NCBI GenBank assembly: GCA_016186995.1
Contig: JACPKQ010000022.1
Location: forward strand, 78,556 to 142,555
DNA length: 64,000 bases
Origin: Deltaproteobacteria bacterium
GTDB taxonomy: Bacteria; Bdellovibrionota; JACOXK01
Reading direction: 5' to 3'
The position numbers were made by a program, and so were the translations under genes. The notes under the pieces were generated by a model. That model was given only the letters and a program-made list of their open reading frames with translations. It was not told the origin of the DNA and did not search any database. Of this stretch, positions 19,549-29,030 are shown piece after piece; the stretch's first letter is position 1; every line of letters begins with the position of its first letter.

Positions 19549-20364
19549 ATGAAAAATTCAAAAGCTGTTATTATTTCAGGTTTATTAGCTGCAGTTTCAG
19601 TAGGGTTGCTTTATCTATGGGTTCAGCAAAAAACGGGCCCAAGCCTTGGAGAAACAGCAGAAGTTTATGTTATGGCAGGAGATGTAGGAGAGCTTGTTTC
19701 TATTGATGAAACGATGGTGCGAAAAGTGGCGTTACCTAAAAAATATATTCAACCAGGTGCGCTTGATAATTTAAATGTGATTATTGGAAGTATTGCTCGT
19801 GCCCCAATACAAAAGGGTGAACAAGTTCTTTTTACAAAGCTTTATTTAAAAGGGCAGCAAAATATTAATCTTTCCAGGCGTGTTTCAAAAAACAGCCGTG
19901 CTATTACGATTCCTGTTTCAGATGTTCATGGGGTCGCTAAGCTTATTCAACCCGGAGATCGAGTTGATGTTGTTGTTTCTGTTGATTACGGCGAGGGAGA
20001 TCGTGAAGTGCGCGAAGTAAAAACAGCTATGCAGGATGTTCTTGTTTTAGCAACAGGGCAATACATTGATTCAAACATTCCTTTAGAAAGACATGTTGAT
20101 GAAGTTACAGGTGCTATTAAAAGACAAGATTTAAGGCAAGAAAGGTACCGAAGTGTCACTTTAGAAGCAAACCCTGAACAAGTTCAAAAACTTGTTTTTA
20201 TGATGACGGCAGGGGAAGGGCTTATTTTCCTTTCTTTAAGAAACCCGTTGGATCGAGATTTTACAAGCATGGGAACAGCAGATCATGACACAGTATTGGG
20301 GCCAACGAGTAAAAGAGGGTCTCGAATTCGAATGCAGCGTCGACCTTTATGGCAGGAGTTTTAA
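19549..20364 (+). CDS. cpaB: Flp pilus assembly protein CpaB (SAF domain)
   Basis: N-terminal TM, SAF-like VRKVALPKKYIQPGAL...GSIARAPIQKGEQVLFTKL, RPGDRVDVVVSVDY-like segment. Confidence 0.88.
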   Translation: MKNSKAVIISGLLAAVSVGLLYLWVQQKTGPSLGETAEVYVMAGDVGELVSIDETMVRKVALPKKYIQPGALDNLNVIIGSIARAPIQKGEQVLFTKLYLKGQQNINLSRRVSKNSRAITIPVSDVHGVAKLIQPGDRVDVVVSVDYGEGDREVREVKTAMQDVLVLATGQYIDSNIPLERHVDEVTGAIKRQDLRQERYRSVTLEANPEQVQKLVFMMTAGEGLIFLSLRNPLDRDFTSMGTADHDTVLGPTSKRGSRIRMQRRPLWQEF

Positions 20365-20378
20365 AAAAGGATATTTTC

Positions 20379-22202
20379 ATGAGAACTTATAAAATAAATA
20401 ACACAGTTAAGTTCTTGAAATGGCTAGTTTACATAAACACGAGCTTAAGCAAGCACACTATTCGTGACTATGTGAAGAAATGGTCAGTGTTTGGAGCGGA
20501 AGTAAAGCGCAGCCCACGGTTCGTAATAAAAAGAATATCGATCCTTTGGCTGAAGCCTCTGGATGACAAACTACAGCGAGCCATGAAGCGGAAAACACTG
20601 CCATTTCAAGAACCTAAGCTGCAAAATACATTATTGCTGTTGATAACCTTTTTTTTACTAAGCATCTCAAGTATGAATACCGCTTTTTCGAAGACGGAAG
20701 AGAAGGTGGATATTCCTACTGTTTATCTTAATTTTACAAACAATATTCCAAAGTTTCGCCGTGTTGATTTTTCCATTGGTAGAGTTGTTCCAGCAGATAG
20801 AAATATTGCAAATGGGCTGATTCCACCAGGGCAAAAAGTGCCAAGTCTTATTCACTTTATTCCTAAAACACCCGGGCTTACAAGTATTACTGTTTACGAT
20901 ACCAAAAATAACCCACGTATTGTTTACCAAATTACAGTTCTCTCCAAAGATCAGGGGGCTATTATTTCTGAACTCAATCAACTCTTAGGAGAAGTCGAGG
21001 GTATTCAGATAAGCCCAGTAGGTACTAAGGTCGCTATTGGTGGAGAAATTATTTTGCCTCGTGATTTAAGAAAAATTATTTCTGTTATAGGTCAAGTTGA
21101 TAAAGATAAAGATTATAAAGGTAAAATTATTTTAACTGCAGCTCTTTCAGATCTTTCAAAACAACTGATTGCTAACATGATTATGAGAGAAATTTCAGAA
21201 AATGAAGCTCTTAAATCTGTAGCCGCCAAGGTTTATGTAAAACCTATTAAAAATAATTTTCAACTCGTAGGTATTGTTGATACCGATGATCAAAGAAAAA
21301 AAATAGAAACCATTGCTTTTGAATTCATTCCCGATTTTTATAGAGAGCCTTCTCAATTTAAAGAATTTGAAATTCAAATGCCCTTACCACGAATTGTAAA
21401 CTTGATCGATTTAGCGCCTGAAAAGAAAGAAGCACCTAAAGCGCCCACACTTTATAAGATTACAGCTCGTTATGTTGAGATGAATAAAAACTATCTTCGT
21501 CAGTTTGGTATTGATTGGGGACCAGGGTTTGTGGATACCTCAAAGCTTGAGGTCGATTCTGAAAAGGTAGGTGTTATTGGAGCTGTCACAGGAACAATAA
21601 ATAGCCTCATTCCAAAATTAAAAACGGCCAAGGAATTAGGTTTAGCGCGCGAACTTCAAGCTTTTGAAATTCTTATAACTGAAGGAGAAAACGGCATTAT
21701 TTCTAATGTAACGAATATTCCTTTTCCTGTGATTGGCGAAAGAGGGCAAGAGGGCACCGAGTTTGCTCCGACAGGTTTAGATGCAGTCGTCAAACCAAAT
21801 GCTATTGGAGATAAAGCCAATAATGTTAAATTAGCACTTAAGTTCAGTCTTAAAACATTAGCTGGTTTCGTCAATGCTAGACCTTCTATTACTGAAAACA
21901 AAATGGATACAACCATTACTCTTAAACCAGATCAAAGTGCTGCTATTGGTGGTTTAGTGACGGCAAGTTTAGGAAAAGAGTTTAATAGAATGCCTAAAGC
22001 AACACAGGAAATATCAGATCCTATTTTTAGATTACTTCGTTCTAAAGCGTTTCGAGATAATAAGTCTCAATTTGTTATTTTCGTGACTCCTCAGATCATG
22101 ACAGATGTCAAAGTGAATGCTGAGGCTTCTACTGTTGGAGATAAGTTTAACATCAAGTTACCTGAGGCTATTAAAGATGATCCGGGGTTAACGGAGAATT
22201 AA
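20379..22202 (+). CDS. cpaC: Tad/T2SS-type secretin (CpaC/RcpA-like), N-terminus contains repeat-derived sequence
   Basis: BON/secretin-like C-terminus (AIGGLVTASLGKEFNRMP ... FVIFVTPQIM); signal peptide core LLLLITFFLLSISS lies downstream of repeat; ATG at 20379 has an upstream SD. Confidence 0.82.
   Translation: MRTYKINNTVKFLKWLVYINTSLSKHTIRDYVKKWSVFGAEVKRSPRFVIKRISILWLKPLDDKLQRAMKRKTLPFQEPKLQNTLLLLITFFLLSISSMNTAFSKTEEKVDIPTVYLNFTNNIPKFRRVDFSIGRVVPADRNIANGLIPPGQKVPSLIHFIPKTPGLTSITVYDTKNNPRIVYQITVLSKDQGAIISELNQLLGEVEGIQISPVGTKVAIGGEIILPRDLRKIISVIGQVDKDKDYKGKIILTAALSDLSKQLIANMIMREISENEALKSVAAKVYVKPIKNNFQLVGIVDTDDQRKKIETIAFEFIPDFYREPSQFKEFEIQMPLPRIVNLIDLAPEKKEAPKAPTLYKITARYVEMNKNYLRQFGIDWGPGFVDTSKLEVDSEKVGVIGAVTGTINSLIPKLKTAKELGLARELQAFEILITEGENGIISNVTNIPFPVIGERGQEGTEFAPTGLDAVVKPNAIGDKANNVKLALKFSLKTLAGFVNARPSITENKMDTTITLKPDQSAAIGGLVTASLGKEFNRMPKATQEISDPIFRLLRSKAFRDNKSQFVIFVTPQIMTDVKVNAEASTVGDKFNIKLPEAIKDDPGLTEN
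20405..20625. repeat. Composite palindromic repeat E5 inside cpaC N-terminus
   Basis: gaaatggtcagtgttt (20477-20492) pairs with aaaacactgccatttc (20592-20607); ends match repeats at 5466 and 42148. Confidence 0.85.
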
Positions 22203-22300
22203 TTCTGGATCCCCGCCTTCGCGGGAATGACAGAGGTTGTCAGTGAAGATCGCCACGGGTTCTTTCCAAGAACCCTCGCGATGACAGAGAGGATTTACGG
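22200..22300. repeat. REP-like fragments (tggatccccgccttcgcgggaatgacag; gatcgccacgggttctttccaagaaccctcgcgatgacag)
   Basis: Direct sequence match to other copies in the window. Confidence 0.8.
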
Positions 22301-22308
22301 GAGTAACG

Positions 22309-24459
22309 GTGGCCATGAAGCATATTGTTAGTATTTTTGGGGGGAAAGATGGCGTTGGCAAATCTGTTTTTGCCGCCAACTATGCGTGTACCTTTTTAAA
22401 TAATCAAAGAAAAAGAACACTTCTTATTGATCTTGATGCAGAGCGCTGTGGTGATCAAGGGCTTATTTTTGCAACAGCTTTTCCTAAAACTCTAGCACAA
22501 TATTCAAGTGGAGAGCGTGCAGATCTTCAAGCTATTCAAGGTTGTATTGTAAAACATTCGGGGGGTGTAGAGATCATTCAGGCTTTCCGGGATCAATATG
22601 AAAAGGCTCAGTTAAGTCCTGCTTTTTTCGATAAAATTTTAAGAGAACTTCATCGTCATTATGATCTTATTGTCATTGATGGGGGTGCTCAGTTTGATCC
22701 TCTTGTTATTAAAGCATTTGAAGTTTCTACAGCACTTTTCCTTGTGACAAATCCAGATGTGCTCACACTTTCTCAAACTAAAAAAACATTAGAAAAACTT
22801 CACTCACTTCTTTTTCCAAAAGAAATGATTAAAATTATTTTGAACAAGTACAGCAGTGAAGCACTTATCTCGCCTCAGATGGTTCAAAAAAATTTAGGCT
22901 ACCCTTTGTTTGCTGCCATTCAACAAGACGACAGAACGTGTTCCTATGCTCTTGCCAAAGGGCAACCCTTTGCTCTTTATCAAACTCGTACAGGGGTTGC
23001 GCAATCATTTATTCAATTTGATCAGGTGCTTTCTCAAAGAAAAGTTTTAGAAGGGTTGCAATCTCTGAAAAAGCCAAGGGCTTCTTTTCAGATTCAAGAG
23101 AACATGGAAGAACTTAAAGCAACAGGTACTGAAGGCAGACAAGTTTATCAAAGAGGTTCACGAAGAAAAGTGTCCCAAGATCCGCGAACACTTTTAAAGC
23201 TTCAGATTCATGAACAACTTGTTGAAACGCTTAATTTAAAAAAAATGGATACAGCTGAAGTTGAAGCAGACCCACATAAAAAAGAACAGCTTCGTGAAAA
23301 AACAAAAAAGGCTGTTTTAGAGTTGATCGATAAACATGATTTATCGTCCTATACACACGAAGATAAAAAGACTTTGGTTGGGGAGATTTTAGATGAAGCT
23401 TTGGGTTTGGGACCTCTTGAAAAACTTCTTCAAGATGAGGAGGTGAATGAGATCATGGTCAATTCCAGAGATCAAATTTATGTTGAAAAGGGTGGAAACA
23501 TTACTTTAACAGATCTTTCTTTTACCTCCGACAATCAGTTACTTACAGTTATTGAAAGAATTGTAGCTCCTTTAGGAAGACGTATTGATGAACAAACTCC
23601 TTACTGTGATGCGAGATTACCTGACGGCTCTCGTGTGCATGCTATTATTCCACCACTTTCTATTCAAGGGCCTATGATTACTATTCGTAAATTTTCCAAA
23701 ATACCACTTCAGGTGAAAGATTTGATTCGCTTTGATTCTTTTACAGAAGATATGGCTGCTTTTTTTAAGGCGTGTATTGAAGCACGTCTTAATATTGTCA
23801 TTTCAGGGGGTACAGGAACTGGTAAGACGACACTTCTCAATGTTCTTTCTTCTTTTATTCCACAGCGAGAAAGAATTATTACCATCGAAGACTCAGCTGA
23901 GTTGCAGTTAAAACAACCTCATGTAGCGCGTCTTGAAGCCCGACCTCCTAATATTGAAGGAAAAGGGGCTGTGACGATTCGCGATCTTGTTAAAAACACT
24001 TTGAGAATGCGCCCTGACCGTATCGTTGTTGGAGAGTGCCGAAGTGGAGAAGCACTCGACATGCTTCAAGCGATGAATACAGGTCATGATGGGTCACTCA
24101 CAACAATTCACGCGAACTCGCCCAGGGATTGTCTTTCACGTTTGGAAACCCTTGTTATGATGGCTGGAATGGATCTTCCAAGCCGTGCTATTCGTGAACA
24201 AATTACTTCTGCCATTGATATTATTGTTCAAATTTCGCGTCTTTCTGATGGGTCTAGGAAGATTACAAAAGTAACTGAAGTGACGGGTATGGAAGGGGAT
24301 GTGATTACCCTTCAAGATATTTTTGTTTTTAAGCAAACGGGGCTTTCAGCAGACAGAAAAGTACAAGGTGTTTTCACAACAACAGGTTTTGTGCCCCGTT
24401 TTGTTGAAGAACTTAAACAAAAAGGAGTTCATTTACCAGAGGGGTTATTTAATAAATAA
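22309..24459 (+). CDS. Fused CpaE-like (MinD/ParA ATPase) and CpaF-like (type II/IV secretion ATPase) protein
   Basis: N-terminal deviant Walker A GGKDGVGKS + LLIDLDAERCGDQG; C-terminal GGTGTGKTTLLNVLSSFIP, RMRPDRIVVGECRSGEALDMLQAMNTGHDGSLTTIHAN. Confidence 0.92.
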   Translation: MAMKHIVSIFGGKDGVGKSVFAANYACTFLNNQRKRTLLIDLDAERCGDQGLIFATAFPKTLAQYSSGERADLQAIQGCIVKHSGGVEIIQAFRDQYEKAQLSPAFFDKILRELHRHYDLIVIDGGAQFDPLVIKAFEVSTALFLVTNPDVLTLSQTKKTLEKLHSLLFPKEMIKIILNKYSSEALISPQMVQKNLGYPLFAAIQQDDRTCSYALAKGQPFALYQTRTGVAQSFIQFDQVLSQRKVLEGLQSLKKPRASFQIQENMEELKATGTEGRQVYQRGSRRKVSQDPRTLLKLQIHEQLVETLNLKKMDTAEVEADPHKKEQLREKTKKAVLELIDKHDLSSYTHEDKKTLVGEILDEALGLGPLEKLLQDEEVNEIMVNSRDQIYVEKGGNITLTDLSFTSDNQLLTVIERIVAPLGRRIDEQTPYCDARLPDGSRVHAIIPPLSIQGPMITIRKFSKIPLQVKDLIRFDSFTEDMAAFFKACIEARLNIVISGGTGTGKTTLLNVLSSFIPQRERIITIEDSAELQLKQPHVARLEARPPNIEGKGAVTIRDLVKNTLRMRPDRIVVGECRSGEALDMLQAMNTGHDGSLTTIHANSPRDCLSRLETLVMMAGMDLPSRAIREQITSAIDIIVQISRLSDGSRKITKVTEVTGMEGDVITLQDIFVFKQTGLSADRKVQGVFTTTGFVPRFVEELKQKGVHLPEGLFNK

Positions 24460-24471
24460 TTATACTCAAGG

Positions 24472-24548
24472 TCATCCCCGCGAAGGCGGGGATCCAGGAT
24501 TTCTAGATTCCCGCTTGTGCGCTGAGCGCTAGTGCGGGAATGACAGAA
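24472..24548. repeat. REP-like 'VIPAKAGIQ'-type palindromic repeat
   Basis: gtcatccccgcgaaggcggggatccag...gattcccgcttgtgcgctgagcgctagtgcgggaatgacag. Confidence 0.85.
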
Positions 24549-24556
24549 GGGGACTT

Positions 24557-25417
24557 ATGGAACTTGTCATAGCTCTCATATTTGGACTGGCTGTTTTTTG
24601 GTTTATCTTTTCCAACTTTGAAGCGTTGGAAAAGAAATTTTCCTTTTCTCTTTCAGAAACGGTTGATCAAACAGTTTCTGAGCTTGATACACTTTTTATT
24701 GAGATGAAGCCTCGACAAGTTTTTTGGTTTTATGTTTTAACGGGAAGCATTGGTTTTTTATTTTTCTTTTCAATGCTTTTACCCCATTGGATAATAGGCT
24801 TCATTGTAGGTTTCATGTGGGTTTTTTTTTCATTTCGTCTTCCCAAAATTGTGATTCATATTTTAGTTCGTAGGCGTGTTTCAAAGTTTAACTCACAAAT
24901 GATCGATGGGCTTACTCTTTTATCAAATGCTTTAAAATCAGGGCTTTCGATTGTGCAAGGTATTCAGGTTGTGGTGGATGAAATGCCCAATCCTTTTTCA
25001 GAAGAATTTAATCTTGTTCTTTCTCAACAAAAGGTGGGTGTTCCGCTGGACGAGTGCTTTACGAAATTAGCTGAAAGAGTTCCTTCTGAAGACGTTGAGA
25101 TGTTTGTCACAGCTATTGTTATTTTAAGAGAAACAGGGGGTAATCTTTCTGAAACATTTGATACGGTTGTTCACACCATTCGAGAAAGAATTAAGGTTGA
25201 GAAAAAAATTGGTTCCATGGTTTTTATGGGTGTTATGCAGGGTGTGATTGTGACAGCTATTCCTTTTTTTCTTTTGGTTTTACTTTATGTCATTGACCCA
25301 CAGCATGTGACTATTCTTTTCACTAATGTATGGGGGTATGTCATTTTGGGAATCATGCTCTTTATGCAGCTTATAGGTGGGTTAATGATTAAGAAAATTG
25401 TGACGATAAGAGTATGA
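24557..25417 (+). CDS. tadB: Tad platform protein TadB-like (T2SF)
   Basis: T2SF motif (FNSQMIDGLTLLSNALKSGLSIVQGIQVVVDEMPNPFSEEFNLVLSQQKVGVPLDECFTKLAERVPSEDVEMFVTAIVILRETGGNLSETFDTV). Confidence 0.92.
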   Translation: MELVIALIFGLAVFWFIFSNFEALEKKFSFSLSETVDQTVSELDTLFIEMKPRQVFWFYVLTGSIGFLFFFSMLLPHWIIGFIVGFMWVFFSFRLPKIVIHILVRRRVSKFNSQMIDGLTLLSNALKSGLSIVQGIQVVVDEMPNPFSEEFNLVLSQQKVGVPLDECFTKLAERVPSEDVEMFVTAIVILRETGGNLSETFDTVVHTIRERIKVEKKIGSMVFMGVMQGVIVTAIPFFLLVLLYVIDPQHVTILFTNVWGYVILGIMLFMQLIGGLMIKKIVTIRV

Positions 25418-25452
25418 GCCTCTCGCAATGAAGGGTTTATGGGGGAGAAGAT

Positions 25453-27306
25453 ATGAAGAAATATCTAATATTATTAAGTTTTTTAATTTTAAATGCAACG
25501 CACGTTTTTGGAGGCAGTGTCAACCCTGAAACAGGTGGGTACACACTTGCCCTTCAAGATTTTAAAATAGAAGACACAGTTTATGATTTGGAACTGAACC
25601 GTACTTATAACAGTCTTTCTCTTCACAAAAGCCTTTTTGGGTTTAAGTGGAGAAGCACTTTAAGGCCTTCTTTTGAAGTGATGCCTAATGGGTATATTCA
25701 AATTGTAGATGGCCATGGTTTTCACACCGTTTTTAAACCCAAAACGATTTCTTCACAATCTAAAATAGATCTTGCGCGCAATGTTTTTAATAAATTAGAA
25801 GAATCAGAAAAAACAGAAGCCGTTAAGAAAAAACTAGAAACAGATGAGAAGTTTCTTGAAACAAAAATGAATGAGGTTGTTATAGCCGAAATTGTTAGAA
25901 AATTTCCTAAAGCCAAACAAGTACAAATGAAATCTTTGATAGAAAAAAATTCTTTTTTAAGAGAAAGATGGGCGCAAAGTTTTAATGTGCATCTTTTTAA
26001 ATATTCAGAAGGATCTGTTTTTGAAACCCATGACAGAGGCCCTGAGCTTTTAGAATATAAAAGATTTCAAGTTCAGGAAAAAAATATTTTAAAAAATGAA
26101 TTAGGTTACGTAAGAACTTATCTTTTAACAGGTAAAAAAGAGTTTTATGATCGTTATCATAGAATCGTGCGGTCTTTAGACCCATCTGGAAATTTTCTTG
26201 AGTATGAATATGTTGATAATAGTGAAAACAAATATCAACTTAAACAAATTAAAAATAAATCAGGTCAGTATATTAGGTTTACATACAATAAAAAAGGTTT
26301 TGTGGTACAAGCTCAAAGTTCAAAGGGTGATATAAGAACATATCAGTATAACGATAAAGATCTTTTAATGGAAGTTCTCAATCAAAAGGGTGGTAAAGAA
26401 ATTTATAAATATGGTAAAAATAGCCTTTTAGAAAGCGTCCAGCGTAGTGACAAAGAAGAGTTGCTTTCTTATTATCCTGATAATCGTGTTAAAACCTATG
26501 GCCTTAAAGGCACTACTTTAACAACACATTATGCTTATGAGCCTGAAACCTATGCTTCACACTCACTTCATAATAAAACAAGTATTAAGCGTGTTTATGA
26601 AACAACAAAAGATAAGAGTTTCAGTAGTGTTGTATCAACAGAACGTTGGTATGGTTTAAGAGATAATCACACACGTTTTCTTAAAAAAGAAAAAATTGAG
26701 CGAGGCAATGAAAGCACTGAAACGGAATATAGCGAGTGTTGTGGCAAGCCTTTAAAAATTATAGAAACAGTGAAAGACCCTAGTGGAAGAACACCGACCA
26801 GTATTCGTAAAGCAAGTTTTACTTATGATGTTCAAGGAAGGCTTACTGAAAAAGTGGAGCCTAATGGGCAAGTAGTTAAACGAGAATATTATGAAGGGGC
26901 CCTATCCCATAAAATTAAAAGAGTGTTGCGTGGTAATTTAGATCTCAATTTTGAATACAATAAAGAGGGCGATGTTAAAAAAGCCATAAAAAAAGAAAAA
27001 TTAGGGGATGCTACAGAAGTAACAACCGTGTTTATCGATTATGACAATCGAGGAAGGGTTAAAACCATGACTGATAAAAACCCTAAAGGTGAAGTCAGAA
27101 TTGTTACTTTTGAACATAATAGAAGTGGAAATCCTATTACGATTGGTATTAAGGGTTTGGGCACTATTCATGTGAAGTATAATAGTGAAGGTAAGATCGT
27201 TGATATTCAATCTCAAAAGGGCCAAGAGGTGGCTGTGCAGGTAACAGAGGCTTTTAATAAGCTTCTTAACATCTTAGAGCCTGCTGGGGTTAATTTAAGT
27301 TTGTAG
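25453..27306 (+). CDS. RHS/YD-repeat protein with DUF6531-like N-terminal domain, secreted
   Basis: Signal peptide; GSVNPETGGYTLALQDFKI...NRTYNSLSLHKSLFGFKWRS; YD-like repeats (FTYDVQGRLTEKVEPNGQVVKREYYEG). Confidence 0.82.
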   Translation: MKKYLILLSFLILNATHVFGGSVNPETGGYTLALQDFKIEDTVYDLELNRTYNSLSLHKSLFGFKWRSTLRPSFEVMPNGYIQIVDGHGFHTVFKPKTISSQSKIDLARNVFNKLEESEKTEAVKKKLETDEKFLETKMNEVVIAEIVRKFPKAKQVQMKSLIEKNSFLRERWAQSFNVHLFKYSEGSVFETHDRGPELLEYKRFQVQEKNILKNELGYVRTYLLTGKKEFYDRYHRIVRSLDPSGNFLEYEYVDNSENKYQLKQIKNKSGQYIRFTYNKKGFVVQAQSSKGDIRTYQYNDKDLLMEVLNQKGGKEIYKYGKNSLLESVQRSDKEELLSYYPDNRVKTYGLKGTTLTTHYAYEPETYASHSLHNKTSIKRVYETTKDKSFSSVVSTERWYGLRDNHTRFLKKEKIERGNESTETEYSECCGKPLKIIETVKDPSGRTPTSIRKASFTYDVQGRLTEKVEPNGQVVKREYYEGALSHKIKRVLRGNLDLNFEYNKEGDVKKAIKKEKLGDATEVTTVFIDYDNRGRVKTMTDKNPKGEVRIVTFEHNRSGNPITIGIKGLGTIHVKYNSEGKIVDIQSQKGQEVAVQVTEAFNKLLNILEPAGVNLSL

Positions 27307-27482
27307 AGATATTGGGCAGGCAAGCTGTATAGAAGGTATACAAAATAAGTTATTGATTTTATTAGTTATTTTTTTAGATCACGTAGATTTAAGAGTGGAT
27401 GTGGACAGTCGAATTTCAAAAGGGTTTGAAAGATTAATGGTAAGTATTTGAAACTACTTATAAAATATAAGAGCCTTCGTAT

Positions 27483-27498
27483 TGGCACCTCACTTGCA
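27483..27498 (+). promoter_or_regulatory. Sigma54 (-24/-12) promoter
   Basis: tggcacctcacttgca (TGGCAC-N5-TTGCA), GG-N10-GC spacing; upstream of 27537 gene. Confidence 0.9.
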
Positions 27499-27536
27499 AA
27501 CTTAAGATGTGAGAATCTATACGAGGAGGAGTCTAA

Positions 27537-27752
27537 ATGAAGAAGTTATTTGTTCTTTTAGCTGTTTTAGGAGTGCTCTCTATTCATGGAGTTTCTTTTG
27601 CCGATCATGATCATGGAAAAGAAACAACTAAAGTTTCTAGCGAAATTGAAGATCCATGTGGTGATGAGCTTGCTGCCTTAGGTGTTTCTGAAACTGTTGT
27701 TAGAGACGTTGAAGAAGCAGAAGATGCAGGCGATGCTGGTGAAACTGACTAA
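27537..27752 (+). CDS. Small secreted acidic protein (71 aa)
   Basis: Signal peptide MKKLFVLLAVLGVLSIHGVSFA, mature part acidic; SD gaggag upstream; own sigma54 promoter. Confidence 0.75.
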   Translation: MKKLFVLLAVLGVLSIHGVSFADHDHGKETTKVSSEIEDPCGDELAALGVSETVVRDVEEAEDAGDAGETD

Positions 27753-27795
27753 TCACTATTGAGTGGGCCCTAATTCAGTAGATTAAAATACGTAT

Positions 27796-27838
27796 AAAAA
27801 AAGGATGTGATTCTAACGAATCACATCCTTTTTTTATT
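27796..27838. terminator. Bidirectional Rho-independent terminator
   Basis: aaaaaaaggatgtgatt ctaacg aatcacatccttttttt. Confidence 0.9.
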
Positions 27839-27841
27839 TTA

Positions 27842-28057
27842 CTAATTCGTTTCTACACTATTTTCAAACCACTTTTCAGAAAGCTCATTCCACGTATTTT
27901 CTATCCACTCTCTCATATTGAAAATCATGAACCTAGCTTCTTGAAGTGGAAGTACTTGGTAGAGTTTTCGATCTCTTCCGATAGGCATGATAGCAATGGC
28001 ATAAAGTGCTACTCCTACAAACAATATTTTTAAAAGCTTTCTCAACATCGGGCCCAT
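27842..28057 (-). CDS. Small single-TM hypothetical protein
   Basis: MGPMLRKLLKILFVGVALYAIAIMPIG...; ORF track start at 28114 overlaps the upstream permease, internal start more likely. Confidence 0.55.
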   Translation of the reverse strand: MGPMLRKLLKILFVGVALYAIAIMPIGRDRKLYQVLPLQEARFMIFNMREWIENTWNELSEKWFENSVETN

Positions 28058-28064
28058 CCTAACA

Positions 28065-29030
28065 TTATTTCTTACCCATGACAAAGCGTGGGTCAAAGGC
28101 ATCACGAAGGCCATCGCCTATGAAATTAAACGAAACAACAGTCATCAAAATAAGAAACCCTGGATAAAAAGCTAAAAGAGGTGCAGTCCGCATATACTCT
28201 TGAGAATTAGTCAGCATATTTCCCCAAGAAGGAATGGGCGGTTGAATACCCAAGCCTAAAAAACTTAAAACAGATTCATAAAGAATATTACCACCCACCG
28301 CAAGTGTGGAGGCAACAATAATAGGGGCTACACAATTTGGAACAATATGCCTTAAAATAATTTTTCTATTTGAAACTCCTACCGCGTTAGCTGCCAGAAC
28401 AAATTCTCTTTCTTTTAAAGAAAGAGTACTTCCTCGGACAAGACGGGCTACAGACATCCAACCAAAGAACACAATAATAATCATTATTTTAAACATGCTC
28501 GCTTCGTTACCACTCACAAAAGCATGGGGTAAAAAAGGCAATGCTTTTTCAAGATCGACCGCAGCAAGAAGAATCATAAGAGGAAGCGTTGGCAAAGAAA
28601 GCATGGCGTCTGTAAAACGCATCAGAACAGTATCCCACGCGCCCCCAAAATAGCCAGCGCTTGCCCCTATGAGAGTGCCTATAAGCGCTGACATCAAAGC
28701 TGAAATAATTCCAACTGTTAAAGAAATTTGACCGCCATAAAGAAGACGTGCCAGCATATCTCGCCCCACATCATCTGTTCCTAAAAGATGTTTTAAGGAA
28801 GGTGGCAAAAGTTTTACTGCACTCGTATCATGAAATGAAACACCTAAAATCTGCGTTAACCAGGGGGCACAAAGAGCAGAAAGAACAAGAACAAAAAGGA
28901 GCCCCATACTGATCCTAGCTAATCTATGTTTGAGAAAACGACGCCATGCTAAAGCAAGCGGGCCATCTGATTTTTCTCTAACTTCTGTTTTATTTTCCAC
29001 CATGTCGAATCCTTGGGTCCACAACAGCAT
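28065..29030 (-). CDS. Peptide ABC transporter permease (OppC/DppC family)
   Basis: LGTDDVGRDMLARLLYGGQISL; AANAVGVSNRKIILRHIVPN; LSFLGLGIQPPIPSWGNML. Confidence 0.95.
   Translation of the reverse strand: MLLWTQGFDMVENKTEVREKSDGPLALAWRRFLKHRLARISMGLLFVLVLSALCAPWLTQILGVSFHDTSAVKLLPPSLKHLLGTDDVGRDMLARLLYGGQISLTVGIISALMSALIGTLIGASAGYFGGAWDTVLMRFTDAMLSLPTLPLMILLAAVDLEKALPFLPHAFVSGNEASMFKIMIIIVFFGWMSVARLVRGSTLSLKEREFVLAANAVGVSNRKIILRHIVPNCVAPIIVASTLAVGGNILYESVLSFLGLGIQPPIPSWGNMLTNSQEYMRTAPLLAFYPGFLILMTVVSFNFIGDGLRDAFDPRFVMGKK

Noticed and set aside
27537-27752. Toxin-antitoxin or bacteriocin peptide
   Set aside because: No partner/immunity gene, no cleavage or modification motif; only a generic signal peptide and acidic mature region.
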